Below are positions 11,867 to 21,319 of a stretch of DNA of 64,000 nucleotides, piece after piece. The notes beneath the pieces are model-generated. The model saw only the letters and a program-made list of their open reading frames with translations, made no database searches and was not told the DNA's origin. Numbering within the stretch: the stretch's first letter is position 1; each line of letters starts with the position of its first letter. This DNA is from Oncomelania hupensis (Eukaryota; Mollusca; Gastropoda; Littorinimorpha; Pomatiopsidae). The stretch lies in contig CM072511.1 in NCBI GenBank assembly GCA_036898135.1, positions 72,822,293 to 72,886,292 of the forward strand. The letters are read 5' to 3'. Both the position numbers and the translations under genes were made by a program.

Positions 11867-12367
11867 CAAAGGGACCCACGTTGACCACGCCCTCTTCACA
11901 CATCCTTTTTGAGCATTCACATTTAGTGTTGCCCCACTGAAAACATAAGCTTACAACAAAACATAACTCTTTTGAAAGTCTATTTCTTTTTTAAATGAAT
12001 AAATTCTCTATTTTTTGTGCCTGTCCATAGCAAGGGCCAATGGCTAGAAAGCCCACCCACATCCTAAAGCTAAAAATAGTAGCTACCAAAACCGGAAAGA
12101 GACAGAACCAGTGAAAAAAATTTTGCTCGTACGTTTTTTGTTGTTGTTTAGGTTGATAAAATGGACCTTATCCTACCCATGACGCATTCCTCAAGCAGCG
12201 TGGTTAACTCATTCTCAATAAATGGGTCAAAGATCGCACAGTTATGGTATCAATGTACCGTTAAAAACAGGGGAAATCACTCCCTGTAAGAACCGAAATG
12301 GAAAGCGCAGACTTTAGCGGTTGATTTGAGCAACGAAAACTCACTTTATCATTGTTTAATGTAAGAA
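11867..12367 (+). repeat. Family Z repeat, copy 1, left part
   Basis: Colinear with 20405-21180: GACCACGCCCTCT, CCACTGAAAA, AATGAATAAAT, TTTTGTGCCT, GCTACCAAA, AAGCCGCGTGG-like, GGGTCAAAGATC and TTTAATGTAA recur in the same order. The family continues at 18005 after the LTR retrotransposon that interrupts it. No ORF. It lacks the SINE that sits in copy 2. Confidence 0.75.
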
Positions 12368-13001
12368 TGTTACGTTGAAACGCGAACGAAAGTATGTCGG
12401 AAGCGTGTACGATAGATCTAATCGTTTCGATTTGCAAAGTATTCAATAATGGAGTTTATTTACCTTTGATTTGGGTTTGCATTGTTGTTAGGAGAGGCTT
12501 TGTATAACGTTGATGATTTGCGATAGTCGATATTGATGTAGAATATTCTGGATCTGCGTGTTTACTCTCGATAGAAATTTCCCGATGCATGTCGAGGCAA
12601 GAGGACGTTCGGGAAGGAGAAATAATAATGTATGACGTAAGTCAGTGATGACGATCTTTTATTCGATTGGTGGCAGTGCGTCATTTCTACCGTATTCGAA
12701 ATCTTTCCGGAAAAGAGAGAGGTTATTTAATCGTGTGCCGAGATTGTTGTAGATAGTAAAGTTGTTGATAGTGATTTGGAAAGTTGCTGTGAAAGTTGTT
12801 GAGTTGAGTTGAGAACTGTATGCAGTTGTTGGTGTGTGCTGAATAAAAGTGGAAAACTTCATACGTCGACTTTGTGACTTGTACGCTGTTTGGACGGGTT
12901 GCGTGAATAAACGAATCTGAGTTACACAACTATCAGGAATTCAAGCATCGGGGCTGAATCAGATACTGATAGAAAACACCAACATCGAACTGAGTGTAAC
13001 A
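12368..13001 (+). repeat. 5' LTR, 634 bp
   Basis: Begins TGTTACGTTGAAACG and ends GAGTGTAACA, giving a TGTTAC/GTAACA inverted end. A TATA-like TTATTTAATCG lies near 12722, and polyadenylation-type AATAAA signals near 12843 and 12906. By eye it matches 17371-18004 base for base. Confidence 0.95.
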
Positions 13002-13004
13002 TTT

Positions 13005-13017
13005 TGGGGGTCAAGCC
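13005..13017 (+). promoter_or_regulatory. Possible primer-binding site
   Basis: TGGGGGTCAAGCC starts four bases after the 5' LTR; a TGG start is what a tRNA 3' CCA end would pair with. The second copy has CGGGGGGTCAAGCC at about 45650. The priming tRNA was not identified. Confidence 0.4.
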
Positions 13018-13458
13018 GCGATTCACGCCATAGCCAAGGGTTCAACTGCTACAACAAGCGAGTCAACGTTACGAGAGGCAGTCATCGAGGGTAGCCGCCA
13101 TCAAGTTGCGTCGAGAGGGGCCAACGACTGGGACTACATCCGATAGGTTCGGGTTGACTGCAAGGGCGTGTAGTCGCTGAAGAGTTGCTTCGTGAGCGAA
13201 CAACAGATCGGGACTACGTGGCTACCGCAGGACTACGTCGAGGGACAGTCTCGGAGCTACATCGCCAGTGTTACAGAGAGCGGCGAGCGGACGTCGCGTC
13301 TACTTCAGCACAGGAGCGTATACATCAACACCAGCGTGGTGCAGCGTCGCATACGACGAGGACAGCGGGGCCTGCGTCAACGAAGGCGACTAGTGGCAAG
13401 CATCAGCGCTACTGCAGAAAGCGTGCTGTTCTAGAACAGTCTAGAAAGGTACAGCACA
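13018..13458 (+). other. Leader of the Gmr1-order element
   Basis: Untranslated leader, conserved in the second copy (45660-46100), including CGCCATAGCCAAGGGTTCAA and GAGCGAACAACAGATCGGGA. It holds open frames of 80-129 codons, but these are not preserved as proteins in the second copy, so I do not call a gene. Confidence 0.6.
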
Positions 13459-13557
13459 GTCAAGAACTTTCCAGAAAAAAAGAACTCTCCAGTCAAGAAC
13501 TTTCCAGAAAAAAAGAACTCTCCAGTCAAGAACTTTCCAGAGAAAGAACTTTCCAGA
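13459..13557 (+). repeat. 33-bp leader tandem repeat, three units
   Basis: Two exact 33-bp units starting GTCAAGAACTTTCCAG begin at 13459 and 13492, and a third, diverged unit at 13525. The second Gmr1-order copy has a single unit at about 46101-46125, so the array expanded in this lineage. It ends ten bases before the ORF start. Confidence 0.9.
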
Positions 13558-13566
13558 AGCATCAAG

Positions 13567-16500
13567 ATGGCTGACTTCTGGCAGAAAGGGATTGCACTGA
13601 ATCTGAAAGGCAAACAGCTGACGGAGTACGTCAAGTCTCAGGAGAGAATACAAGAAAGAGAAGAACAACGTCAGCGTGAAGAAAGAGAAGATGAGCGACG
13701 GCGTGAAGAAAGAGAATTTGAACTGAAGCGTCTGGAAATTGAACAGCAGCGGCAAGAAAGAGAAGATGAGCGCAGGCGTGAGGAAAGAGAAGCTGATCGT
13801 CAGTACCAGCTAGAGTTGGCGCGTATCCAGAACAATCAGCATGCGCCACAAGTCACCAACGACCACATGGCTCCAAAATTGCCAGCTTTCGTCGACGGGA
13901 AGGACCAGATCGACAGTTATTTGGCGAGATTTGAAAGGTTTGCCAAAAGCTCTAACTGGCAACCTCAAGACTGGGCGATTCGACTAAGTGCACTTCTGAC
14001 GGGAGAAGCACTCGACGTCTACACCAGATTGTCGGACGATGACGCTAAAGACTACGACGTCTTGAAAGAGGCCCTATTGCAGTGCTACAACTTTACAGAG
14101 AAGGGCTACCGTAAACGCTTCCGTGAATGCCGGCCTAAGTCAGGCGAGACGCCAAAGCAGTTTGTGGAGCGCCTGTCGTCATATCTACACAAGTGGGTGG
14201 AGTTATCAGGCGAAACGAAGTCTTACGACAGTCTCCATGACCTGATCGTGAAGGAACAATTTCTCAATGCCTGTCACAAGGACCTAGCGACCCACTTAGA
14301 AGAACAAAAGCTGCAGACGCTTAAAGATGTGACTGAGGCTGCTGAAAGATATCTCATCGCTCATGGGAAAACCCTGGGGCCACCCAGCGCGACGAAACAT
14401 TTTCAGAAGACTGGAAACCATGTGAACCAGATCCAGGGGAGCCAGACGAACCAGAGACAGACGGACTCCACGCCTCCTCCCAGGGAAGGGCATTCAAGAG
14501 GCTGTTTCACTTGCAACGCTACAGACCACAGAGCGGCTAACTGTCCTCAAAACAAAAGTAGCGGACAGCGGAGCAGTACGGACAATGCAGCGGCGGGCAA
14601 CCGACAGAGACGTTTCTCCAATCTACGGCAAACCAGTAGATCTGACCATCAAGTGTGCGGCGGGAGCGTCATTCTTCCGAGTGAGACCGAGCGCGCAGCT
14701 ACTCCCGCGGACGTGCAAGAGTGCATAACCGATGGCCAACTTCTCCTTGCCAACGGGAAATCCATCCCCGTCGTCGCCAGCGCAGCTGTGACCGTACAGA
14801 ACATGCCTGTTTCCAAGGGACGCGTCGGAAATCATGAAGTGACTGTTTTAAGAGACTCTGGCTGCAGTGGGGTCATCGTCAGAGAAGACCTAATCGCTAA
14901 AGAACAGTTCACTGGCGATTCAAAATGGACACTTATGGCCGACAGCAAATGTGTGAAAGCGCCAGTTGCAAAAATTCATGTCAACACCCCTTTCTACATA
15001 GGCGAAGTCGAAGCGGTTTGCCTGAAGAAGCCGCTGTATGATTTGATGATCGGGAACATCGACGGCGCGAGACGACCCGACGACCCCGATCCAGAATGGA
15101 GTCCTGCCTCAACCCAACACGTCGAAGTTGTGGAGGAGGATCCATTGCCGTTTCCCGATGGAGACCTTACAGAGCTGCTACGGGACAATGTGGTTACTCC
15201 GGCTCAGCCCTGCCGACCAGAGATCGTCGGTGCTGTTACTACCAGGGCCCAGGCCAAGAGAGACAAGACGTCTACGCCACTGAAGGTCGCCGACAACTCT
15301 AAAGCTGCCATCGTGGACAGATATAAGCTGATCCAGCTCCAGGAAGCTGATAGTACTTTAAACAAATACAGGAACCGCCAAGACCACGTGACCAAAGGCA
15401 GTGGTACGGTCTATTTTGAGGTGAAGGCCAAGATCCTGTATCGAATCTTCCAGCACCCGAGGGTCAACGGAGGGAAACCACTACGTCAAGTCTTGGTACC
15501 GTTACCCCTAAGGCGCCAGGTGATGGAAGTAGCGCATGACTCAATCATGGGAGGTCACCTAGGCATCAAGAAGACGTCAGACAAAATACAGGCGGTGTTC
15601 TACTGGCCAGGGCTTCATGCGGACGTCAGCCGTTTCTGCCGATCATGTGACATTTGCCAGAAGACCATACCTCGAGGAAGGGTCCCGAAAGTACCTATGC
15701 AGAGGATGCCTTTGATCGACCGACCTTTCAAGAGGATGGCCTTAGACTTAATCGGCGAAATAAGACCTCCGAGTGAAGAAGGTCATCGGTGGGTACTGAC
15801 TTTAGTGGACTATGCGACTCGGTACCCAGAAGCAGTGCCACTGAAGAAGATTGACACTGAAACTGTAGCAGAGGCACTGGTGGACATGTTCAGTAGACTT
15901 GGAGTGCCTGAAGAAATTCTGACAGACCTCGGGACGCAGTTCGTCTCTGACTGCATGAAGGAGGTGAACAGACTGCTGAGCATCCGGCATTTGACTACGA
16001 CACCCTACCATCCAATGTGCAACGGGCTTGTCGAAAAGTTTAATGCTACGTTGAAGTCCACCCTGAAGAAACTGTGCAGCGAGCAGCCCAGACAATGGCA
16101 TCGTTACATCAACGCCTTACTGTTCGCCTACAGAGAAGTGCCGCAGGAGTCCACCGGCTTTTCTCCGTTCGAGCTGCTGTACGGAAGAACCATCCGAGGG
16201 CCGATGCACATCCTAAAAGAACTGTGGACGAAAGAAGTAGACACCCCAGAGGTGAAGAACAGCTACCAGTACGTGTTTGAGCTACGGGAGAAGCTGGAGC
16301 AGACTCTCGAGATAGCCAGAGAAAACCTGAAGAAGTCCCAGGACTGTGGAAAGCACTACTATGACCGTAGGGCTGTGAACAGGAAGTTCAAACCTGGCAA
16401 CAAAGTGCTGGTGCTGCTACCTACTGATCACAATAAGTTGCTGATGCAGTGGAAAGGCCCGTACGAAGTGGAGACCGTGGTGGGAATCAACGACTACAAG

Positions 16501-17109
16501 GTGAAGGTCGGCCAGCATTCCAAGATATACCACGCCAACCTCCTTAAGCTGTACGTGGAAAGGCCATCAGAGACTGTACATGCAGCAACAGCAGCCGTGA
16601 CCGACGACAGCTTTGACAGCGAAGAACTGTTGGAACTTGGAGACTTCCACAGCAAAGAAGACATCGATGATGTTAAGCTAGGACCAGGCTTGACGGAAGG
16701 TCAAAAGTTGGAGCTCAAGGACCTTATGGGCGAATTTCCCCATAGCTTCAATGATGTCCCAGGCTTTACGACTTTGGTCGAACATGAAGTCCACACCCAG
16801 ACCTGGAAGGAGCATCTGCAGACCTCGAGGGAGCTGTTCCACCGTCCCGCAGAAGCCAACCTGACCGTGAGACCCAGCGAATGCATCCTGGGAGCTGACA
16901 ACGTCGACTGCGTCGGACATCCGATGGAAGAAGGAGACAACGGAGGACGCACTGATTCCAGGGAAGCCCACATGATCATCGTCTTTGACCCTGGGCCGAT
17001 GACGACCACAACTGACGAGGGCGTCGATTCCTTGCAAACGAAAGAACATTCACTGTGTGGACGAACTAAGGATATTGGTAATGACAGACTTGAAAATGAA
17101 AAACGTTGA
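13567..17109 (+). CDS. Gag-protease-integrase polyprotein, RT deleted
   Basis: A 1180-residue polyprotein of a Ty3-like retrotransposon. The start ATG in AAGATGGC has a good context and is shared with the second copy. In order: Arg/Glu-rich coiled coil (about 25-85), capsid-like Gag (about 100-260), CCHC zinc knuckle C313, C316, H321, C326, retropepsin-like RDSGCSG with D430, integrase HHCC finger (H657, H664, C694, C697), DD35E core (D727, D787, E823), and a GPY/F-type C-terminal module (about 940-1005). Residues about 1038-1076 are the region that precedes RT in this family; they jump directly to a palm-distal RT segment (TWKEHLQTSRELF). RT fingers, the YxDD loop and RNase H are therefore missing. 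Gag, protease and integrase keep all their key residues and one open frame. Confidence 0.9.
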   Translation: MADFWQKGIALNLKGKQLTEYVKSQERIQEREEQRQREEREDERRREEREFELKRLEIEQQRQEREDERRREEREADRQYQLELARIQNNQHAPQVTNDHMAPKLPAFVDGKDQIDSYLARFERFAKSSNWQPQDWAIRLSALLTGEALDVYTRLSDDDAKDYDVLKEALLQCYNFTEKGYRKRFRECRPKSGETPKQFVERLSSYLHKWVELSGETKSYDSLHDLIVKEQFLNACHKDLATHLEEQKLQTLKDVTEAAERYLIAHGKTLGPPSATKHFQKTGNHVNQIQGSQTNQRQTDSTPPPREGHSRGCFTCNATDHRAANCPQNKSSGQRSSTDNAAAGNRQRRFSNLRQTSRSDHQVCGGSVILPSETERAATPADVQECITDGQLLLANGKSIPVVASAAVTVQNMPVSKGRVGNHEVTVLRDSGCSGVIVREDLIAKEQFTGDSKWTLMADSKCVKAPVAKIHVNTPFYIGEVEAVCLKKPLYDLMIGNIDGARRPDDPDPEWSPASTQHVEVVEEDPLPFPDGDLTELLRDNVVTPAQPCRPEIVGAVTTRAQAKRDKTSTPLKVADNSKAAIVDRYKLIQLQEADSTLNKYRNRQDHVTKGSGTVYFEVKAKILYRIFQHPRVNGGKPLRQVLVPLPLRRQVMEVAHDSIMGGHLGIKKTSDKIQAVFYWPGLHADVSRFCRSCDICQKTIPRGRVPKVPMQRMPLIDRPFKRMALDLIGEIRPPSEEGHRWVLTLVDYATRYPEAVPLKKIDTETVAEALVDMFSRLGVPEEILTDLGTQFVSDCMKEVNRLLSIRHLTTTPYHPMCNGLVEKFNATLKSTLKKLCSEQPRQWHRYINALLFAYREVPQESTGFSPFELLYGRTIRGPMHILKELWTKEVDTPEVKNSYQYVFELREKLEQTLEIARENLKKSQDCGKHYYDRRAVNRKFKPGNKVLVLLPTDHNKLLMQWKGPYEVETVVGINDYKVKVGQHSKIYHANLLKLYVERPSETVHAATAAVTDDSFDSEELLELGDFHSKEDIDDVKLGPGLTEGQKLELKDLMGEFPHSFNDVPGFTTLVEHEVHTQTWKEHLQTSRELFHRPAEANLTVRPSECILGADNVDCVGHPMEEGDNGGRTDSREAHMIIVFDPGPMTTTTDEGVDSLQTKEHSLCGRTKDIGNDRLENEKR

Positions 17110-17370
17110 CTGGGTAAATGATCTGTGAACATTGACAGTATCCAGAAAGACTTGCGGATGAGAAACTTTGACTGTGTGAATGAACTGTGAACATTGACAA
17201 TATCCAGGCAGATTTGAAGATGAAAACCATTGACTCTGTGTGAATGAACTGAGAACGTTGATAATGTTCAGACAGTCTGAGATGGGTTTTTATTCTGGAT
17301 TTTGTTTTGTGCATTACGTTTCAACGTTGTTGAAAGAAATTAAGTAAATTTCTTCTTGAGTGGGGGGTTA
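17110..17370 (+). other. 3' untranslated region and polypurine tract
   Basis: After the stop, a motif like GA(A/T)GA(T)GAAAAC(G/C)(A)TTGACT...TGTGAA(T)GAACTG(T)GAAC is repeated about three times at 17085-17270, a loose roughly 65-bp tandem. The purine tract GAGTGGGGGG at 17359-17367 sits just before the 3' LTR and would prime plus-strand synthesis. Confidence 0.65.
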
Positions 17371-18004
17371 TGTTACGTTGAAACGCGAACGAAAGTATGT
17401 CGGAAGCGTGTACGATAGATCTAATCGTTTCGATTTGCAAAGTATTCAATAATGGAGTTTATTTACCTTTGATTTGGGTTTGCATTGTTGTTAGGAGAGG
17501 CTTTGTATAACGTTGATGATTTGCGATAGTCGATATTGATGTAGAATATTCTGGATCTGCGTGTTTACTCTCGATAGAAATTTCCCGATGCATGTCGAGG
17601 CAAGAGGACGTTCGGGAAGGAGAAATAATAATGTATGACGTAAGTCAGTGATGACGATCTTTTATTCGATTGGTGGCAGTGCGTCATTTCTACCGTATTC
17701 GAAATCTTTCCGGAAAAGAGAGAGGTTATTTAATCGTGTGCCGAGATTGTTGTAGATAGTAAAGTTGTTGATAGTGATTTGGAAAGTTGCTGTGAAAGTT
17801 GTTGAGTTGAGTTGAGAACTGTATGCAGTTGTTGGTGTGTGCTGAATAAAAGTGGAAAACTTCATACGTCGACTTTGTGACTTGTACGCTGTTTGGACGG
17901 GTTGCGTGAATAAACGAATCTGAGTTACACAACTATCAGGAATTCAAGCATCGGGGCTGAATCAGATACTGATAGAAAACACCAACATCGAACTGAGTGT
18001 AACA
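17371..18004 (+). repeat. 3' LTR, 634 bp
   Basis: The same sequence as the 5' LTR as far as I can compare by eye. It is followed by AAGAAC, which pairs with the AAGAA before the 5' LTR as the target duplication. Confidence 0.95.
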
Positions 18005-18080
18005 AAGAACAATGCGAATTTGAGGGTAAACCAGCTTAAGCCAAAAGTAAACAAAGCCATCGAATTTAAACTATGCTGTG
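18005..18080 (+). repeat. Family Z repeat, copy 1, right part
   Basis: ACAATGCGAATTTGAGG and AGCTTAAGCCAAAAGTAAAC continue the alignment with 21198-21245, which restores the site the LTR element split. Confidence 0.75.
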
Positions 18081-18145
18081 GATCAAACGTTTGCTGTCAT
18101 TCTGGAATGGTTTGCTATGTCTTGCATTGATGGCACCACTCGGCC

Positions 18146-18730
18146 TACCCCCGTTGGGGTGCCGGGGGTTTCAGTATAAATAGTATCCCCACTTTCTGGA
18201 AATGTAGTGCTTTAAATTCCCACTGTCGATGTCTTTCTCATTTGTTCTTTCTCATTCCTGCTCTGTTCTATCAATCTGCTATACTATCTTCTTCTCCCCG
18301 CTAGACCAGTCACCTACCTTTTCTCTTGAAAAATCTTCCGGGACAAGACTCCTTATTGCGTGTGAGGCCTGTTGGATCAGCTTGGGAATATTGGACGCTT
18401 TCTGCCAGGTGGTCACTAGGGCTTCCTATGATGTTATTATTTAGCAATGTAGGCATTTTATATGTATGTATTTTGTTGGTAATTTATAATGATGTTTGTA
18501 TTCTATTTTGATTTTGTAAACGGGGGTTCGATAAATTAGAGTATAACCTTAGCGTCCCATGCGTAGAAGGTCTTTATTGTAAAGTGACTGGCTGGTTCAG
18601 AGCGTTCAGTTTTACCACTAAGGTTGTTTCAGCAGATCTTTTATGCGGATCAAGGGTTGTCCGGTCCTGATTTGGCTCGGAAGAGTGCGCTGGACCTAAA
18701 GCAATAATTATGTAATGTAATGTAATGTAA
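18146..18730 (+). mobile_element. Family T retroposon, copy B with target duplication
   Basis: The best-defined copy: CCACTCGGCC at 18136-18145 is repeated at 18731-18740, so the element is 18146-18730. It starts TACCCCCGTTGGGGTGCCGG, has a TATA box at 18175-18183, the internal block GGGGGTTCGATAAATTAGAG near 18524, and ends with CGCTGGACCTAAAGCAATAA and a (TGTAA) tail. The tail and the variable-length target duplication are those of a retroposon. No coding capacity. Confidence 0.85.
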
Positions 18731-18780
18731 CCACTCGGCCAGCGCCGGATAAACTTGTCATACATACACACCAACAAAAA

Positions 18781-19650
18781 ACTAAAACATCGTGAATATC
18801 CTGGCCCTTTAAAGAAAACTCATTTGAAAAAAAATGTCCACGAGAAGACATGTAAAAAGATGTAGATCCAACGTTTCATTAGGTACCTCCTTGTAATTTT
18901 TTTAAATTATGTCTATCAAAAATGTCTCCAGGGCAGACTTTGCTAAATGTGAGAGAGACCGCCCCTGCAGATAATAAAAAAACAAAATTATTTAGCAGCA
19001 GTTAGTTGCTAGTGTTGCGTTCACATGCCAATAAATTAGATCGAAAATTAGCTATTATCATTCCGTGAAATAATCAACATTGAACAAAAAAAGTTGCTAT
19101 GAAAACAGCTAACGTAAGAAAACAGCTACACTAGAAATGACGCTTGGATAATTAGGTAGACCTGCACTATTGATTAAAGTAAAATATATGGCCTGGAACT
19201 GGGTATCGTTAGTATTAATGGGAATAAAACAAAATAATGACAGTTGACAAAGGATGAAGTAAAATCCCGACGGAAGAGAACAGGTGAGATACGAAATAAC
19301 AAAATTATATCATAAGGAGAGCTTGCTAAAGATTTTGACCTTTTGGGATGCATTTAACATCCCAATCATTGTTTTCTACGTATGTTTCCTGAACTTTCCC
19401 AATAAAATATGACCGGGTAGTTTGTTGAAACAATGCTCTTAACTGTTATAGTTGACGAAGGACAACATTACAAACAATGAAGGTTGGCGCAAACAATGCA
19501 ATAAACCTTTGTCGTAAATGATGTCGCAAAAACGAGGCATTTGTGAATTTATTGCATAACTCTTTACTTCATTTACGCTTGCTAATGCAGCACAATCGCT
19601 ATAATGGTTCAAAAAACATATAATGTTTGCGAGTTGTTATTCTTTTCAAA
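18781..19650. other. Intergenic, no gene seen
   Basis: AT-rich sequence with no supported ORF and no repeat shared with the rest of the window that I could see. Confidence 0.4.
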
Positions 19651-19654
19651 GTTC

Positions 19655-20110
19655 AATATATATCCAATTCTTGTATTGCCAGGTAATATCTGAAAATACT
19701 TTGACTACATCGGGAATCAGAACGAGCCAAATACCCGTCCGTCCGTGTTCAAAACAATTCTTTTTGCCTTTGCTCAAGAATAGCTCACCCGAATTTAAGT
19801 ATACAGATACTTTAACAACTGCTAAGCTCCTTATGTGATTCATATTTGCACTTTCTGACGGGCAAACGGAGCTGTGGTTCATTATTTTATAAACATGTTT
19901 TGCGCCCTAACCTCAAGATTGGCTGGACCGATTTTGATATTTTTTTTGCCTGCAGAGAGTTCAGATAGTGAATGGCTCATCACTCCGTGTTTTCATTTTG
20001 CTTCTTTAAACGCCGGGAAGAAATTTGACATGTTGGTTTTTCGGAAATGTTTGTGAGAGTCTGAAAATATATTTGATTGGCTTGCCATTTTGTTATTATC
20101 CGGAATTGTT
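19655..20110 (+). repeat. Family X interspersed repeat
   Basis: GGGAATCAGAACGAGCCAAA, a CGTCCGTCCGTG-type run, AGAATAGCTCACCCGAATTT, then CAAGATTGGCTGGACCGATT, GAGAGTTCAGATAGTGAATG and GCTTGCCATTTTGTT follow the family X order. Confidence 0.6.
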
Positions 20111-20404
20111 TATTTCTTTTTCCTATATTATCTTCAATAAAATCGGAAATCTATTGCTGTTTTCTTTAGGGTGTCGGCGTTTGATAGTATAAACGCTCCG
20201 TAGCTGCGGTCTTAACAGTCGGCTTAAGAACATTTCCATGACACTCGAAACTAAAGCCAGGTCTAATGTATGATGGAACCGCATCACAGTCAATCCAAAG
20301 GTACCAAGATAGTCACTGTTCACCAATATACATTTATGCATTTTGCCCCTTAACTATAAAGAAAACAGCAGGAGAACGGAGAAGAGGGGTTTGCTAGATT
20401 TTAC

Positions 20405-21250
20405 AGGACTTAAAGAGACCCACTGTGACCACGCCCTCTAGTCAGAACCTTTATACATTCACAGTGAGTGCTGCTCCACTGAAAAAAAAGCTTACAAAAT
20501 TTTTTTTTAAATGAATAAATGTTGTAGTTTTTGTGCCTAAAAGGTAAAAGGTAAAGGTAGTCCCATAGCCTTGTGGCCGTAGGGGAAGCGTGATGTTGGA
20601 GATCACACTTATCTTGGGCCAGCGTAATGAGGGTGATGCCCATCTCTCTCCCTCGCTGCTTTACCTTCCCCACCCTTAAGAGAGTAGGTACTTAGTCACA
20701 ATTGAGTCAACTGGGGGCGTTGTTATTTGTCGCTTCACGCTTTGCGGTCACCCATCCAAGTGCTAACCGCACTGGACGGTGCTTAACTTGCGACATAGCG
20801 AGTGCTCCAACCACTGCGCTATCCGACACCCCTTATTGTGCCTATTAAAAGCAAAAGCCGCAGCCTAGCCAGCCAACATTCTAGAGTTAAAATTAGCAGC
20901 TACCAAAGCCGGCAAGTGACAGTACCCCTACAAACAAAGGCTCTGAACGTTCTTAGTTTTAGTTTGATATAAAATATAAAAAGACCCTACCCCACCCTAC
21001 CCCAGACACCAAACACGCACTCTTCAAGCCGCGTGGTTCATTCAGAAATAGGGTCAAAGATCACACAGCTATACCTTTACAAACGGGGGAAATTACTCCC
21101 CGTCAGCACGAAAATTGCAAATTCAAGCTGTTGATTGGTTTGAGCAAGGAAAGCCCACTTTATTATCGTTTAATGTAAAAAGAAAACACCAAAAAAACAA
21201 TGCGAATTTTATTGTTAAGCTGCTTTTGCCAAAAGTAAACAAAACTTTGG
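20405..21250 (+). repeat. Family Z repeat, copy 2
   Basis: Colinear with 11867-12367 plus 18005-18080. It is interrupted at 20540-20835 by a SINE and lacks the LTR retrotransposon. The two copies therefore act as mutual empty sites. Confidence 0.75.
20540..20835 (-). mobile_element. tRNA/5S chimeric SINE, minus strand
   Basis: On the minus strand the element starts GGGGTGTCGGATAGCGCAGT, a tRNA-like box A head (20801-20828). A stretch at 20744-20789 then matches the internal promoter half of 5S rRNA: AAGTTAAGCACCG, GGTTAGCACTTGGATGGG and TGACCGC. The body is unique and the 3' end is an ACCTTTT-type repeat. A 9-bp target duplication TTGTGCCTA flanks it (20531-20539 and 20836-20844). The paralogous site near 12018 reads TTTTTGTGCCTGTCC with no insertion. 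Confidence 0.88.
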
Positions 21251-21319
21251 AACGGGGGCCTTTTAATCATTTAGTTAAATTAAAAACAAATCTTTCCCGC
21301 TGAAATGCGTTAGTTTTTC

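Larger units (their letters stand above)
12368..18004 (+). mobile_element. Gmr1-order Ty3-like LTR retrotransposon lacking RT
   Basis: A structurally complete insertion: two 634-bp LTRs (TGTTAC...GTAACA) that I find identical by eye, a 5-bp target duplication AAGAA (12363-12367 and 18005-18009 with the shared A), a purine tract before the 3' LTR and one long ORF. Domain order is Gag, zinc knuckle, protease, integrase, then the start of RT. Integrase upstream of RT in a Ty3-type pol is the Gmr1 arrangement (known from deuterostomes and other metazoans). Most of RT and all of RNase H are deleted, so it cannot copy itself and was probably mobilised in trans. Confidence 0.9.

Noticed and set aside
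13185..13574. Separate 129-codon gene before the polyprotein
   Set aside because: It lies in the leader, its end is a translation of the 33-bp tandem, and the frame is not kept in the second copy.
13631..13849. Minus-strand ORFs antisense to the polyprotein
   Set aside because: Shadows of the Glu/Arg-rich coiled coil; several others between 14296 and 17132 are likewise shadows.
20744..20789. A 5S rRNA gene on the minus strand
   Set aside because: Only about 46 bases match, inside a 296-bp element with a target duplication and a simple 3' repeat.
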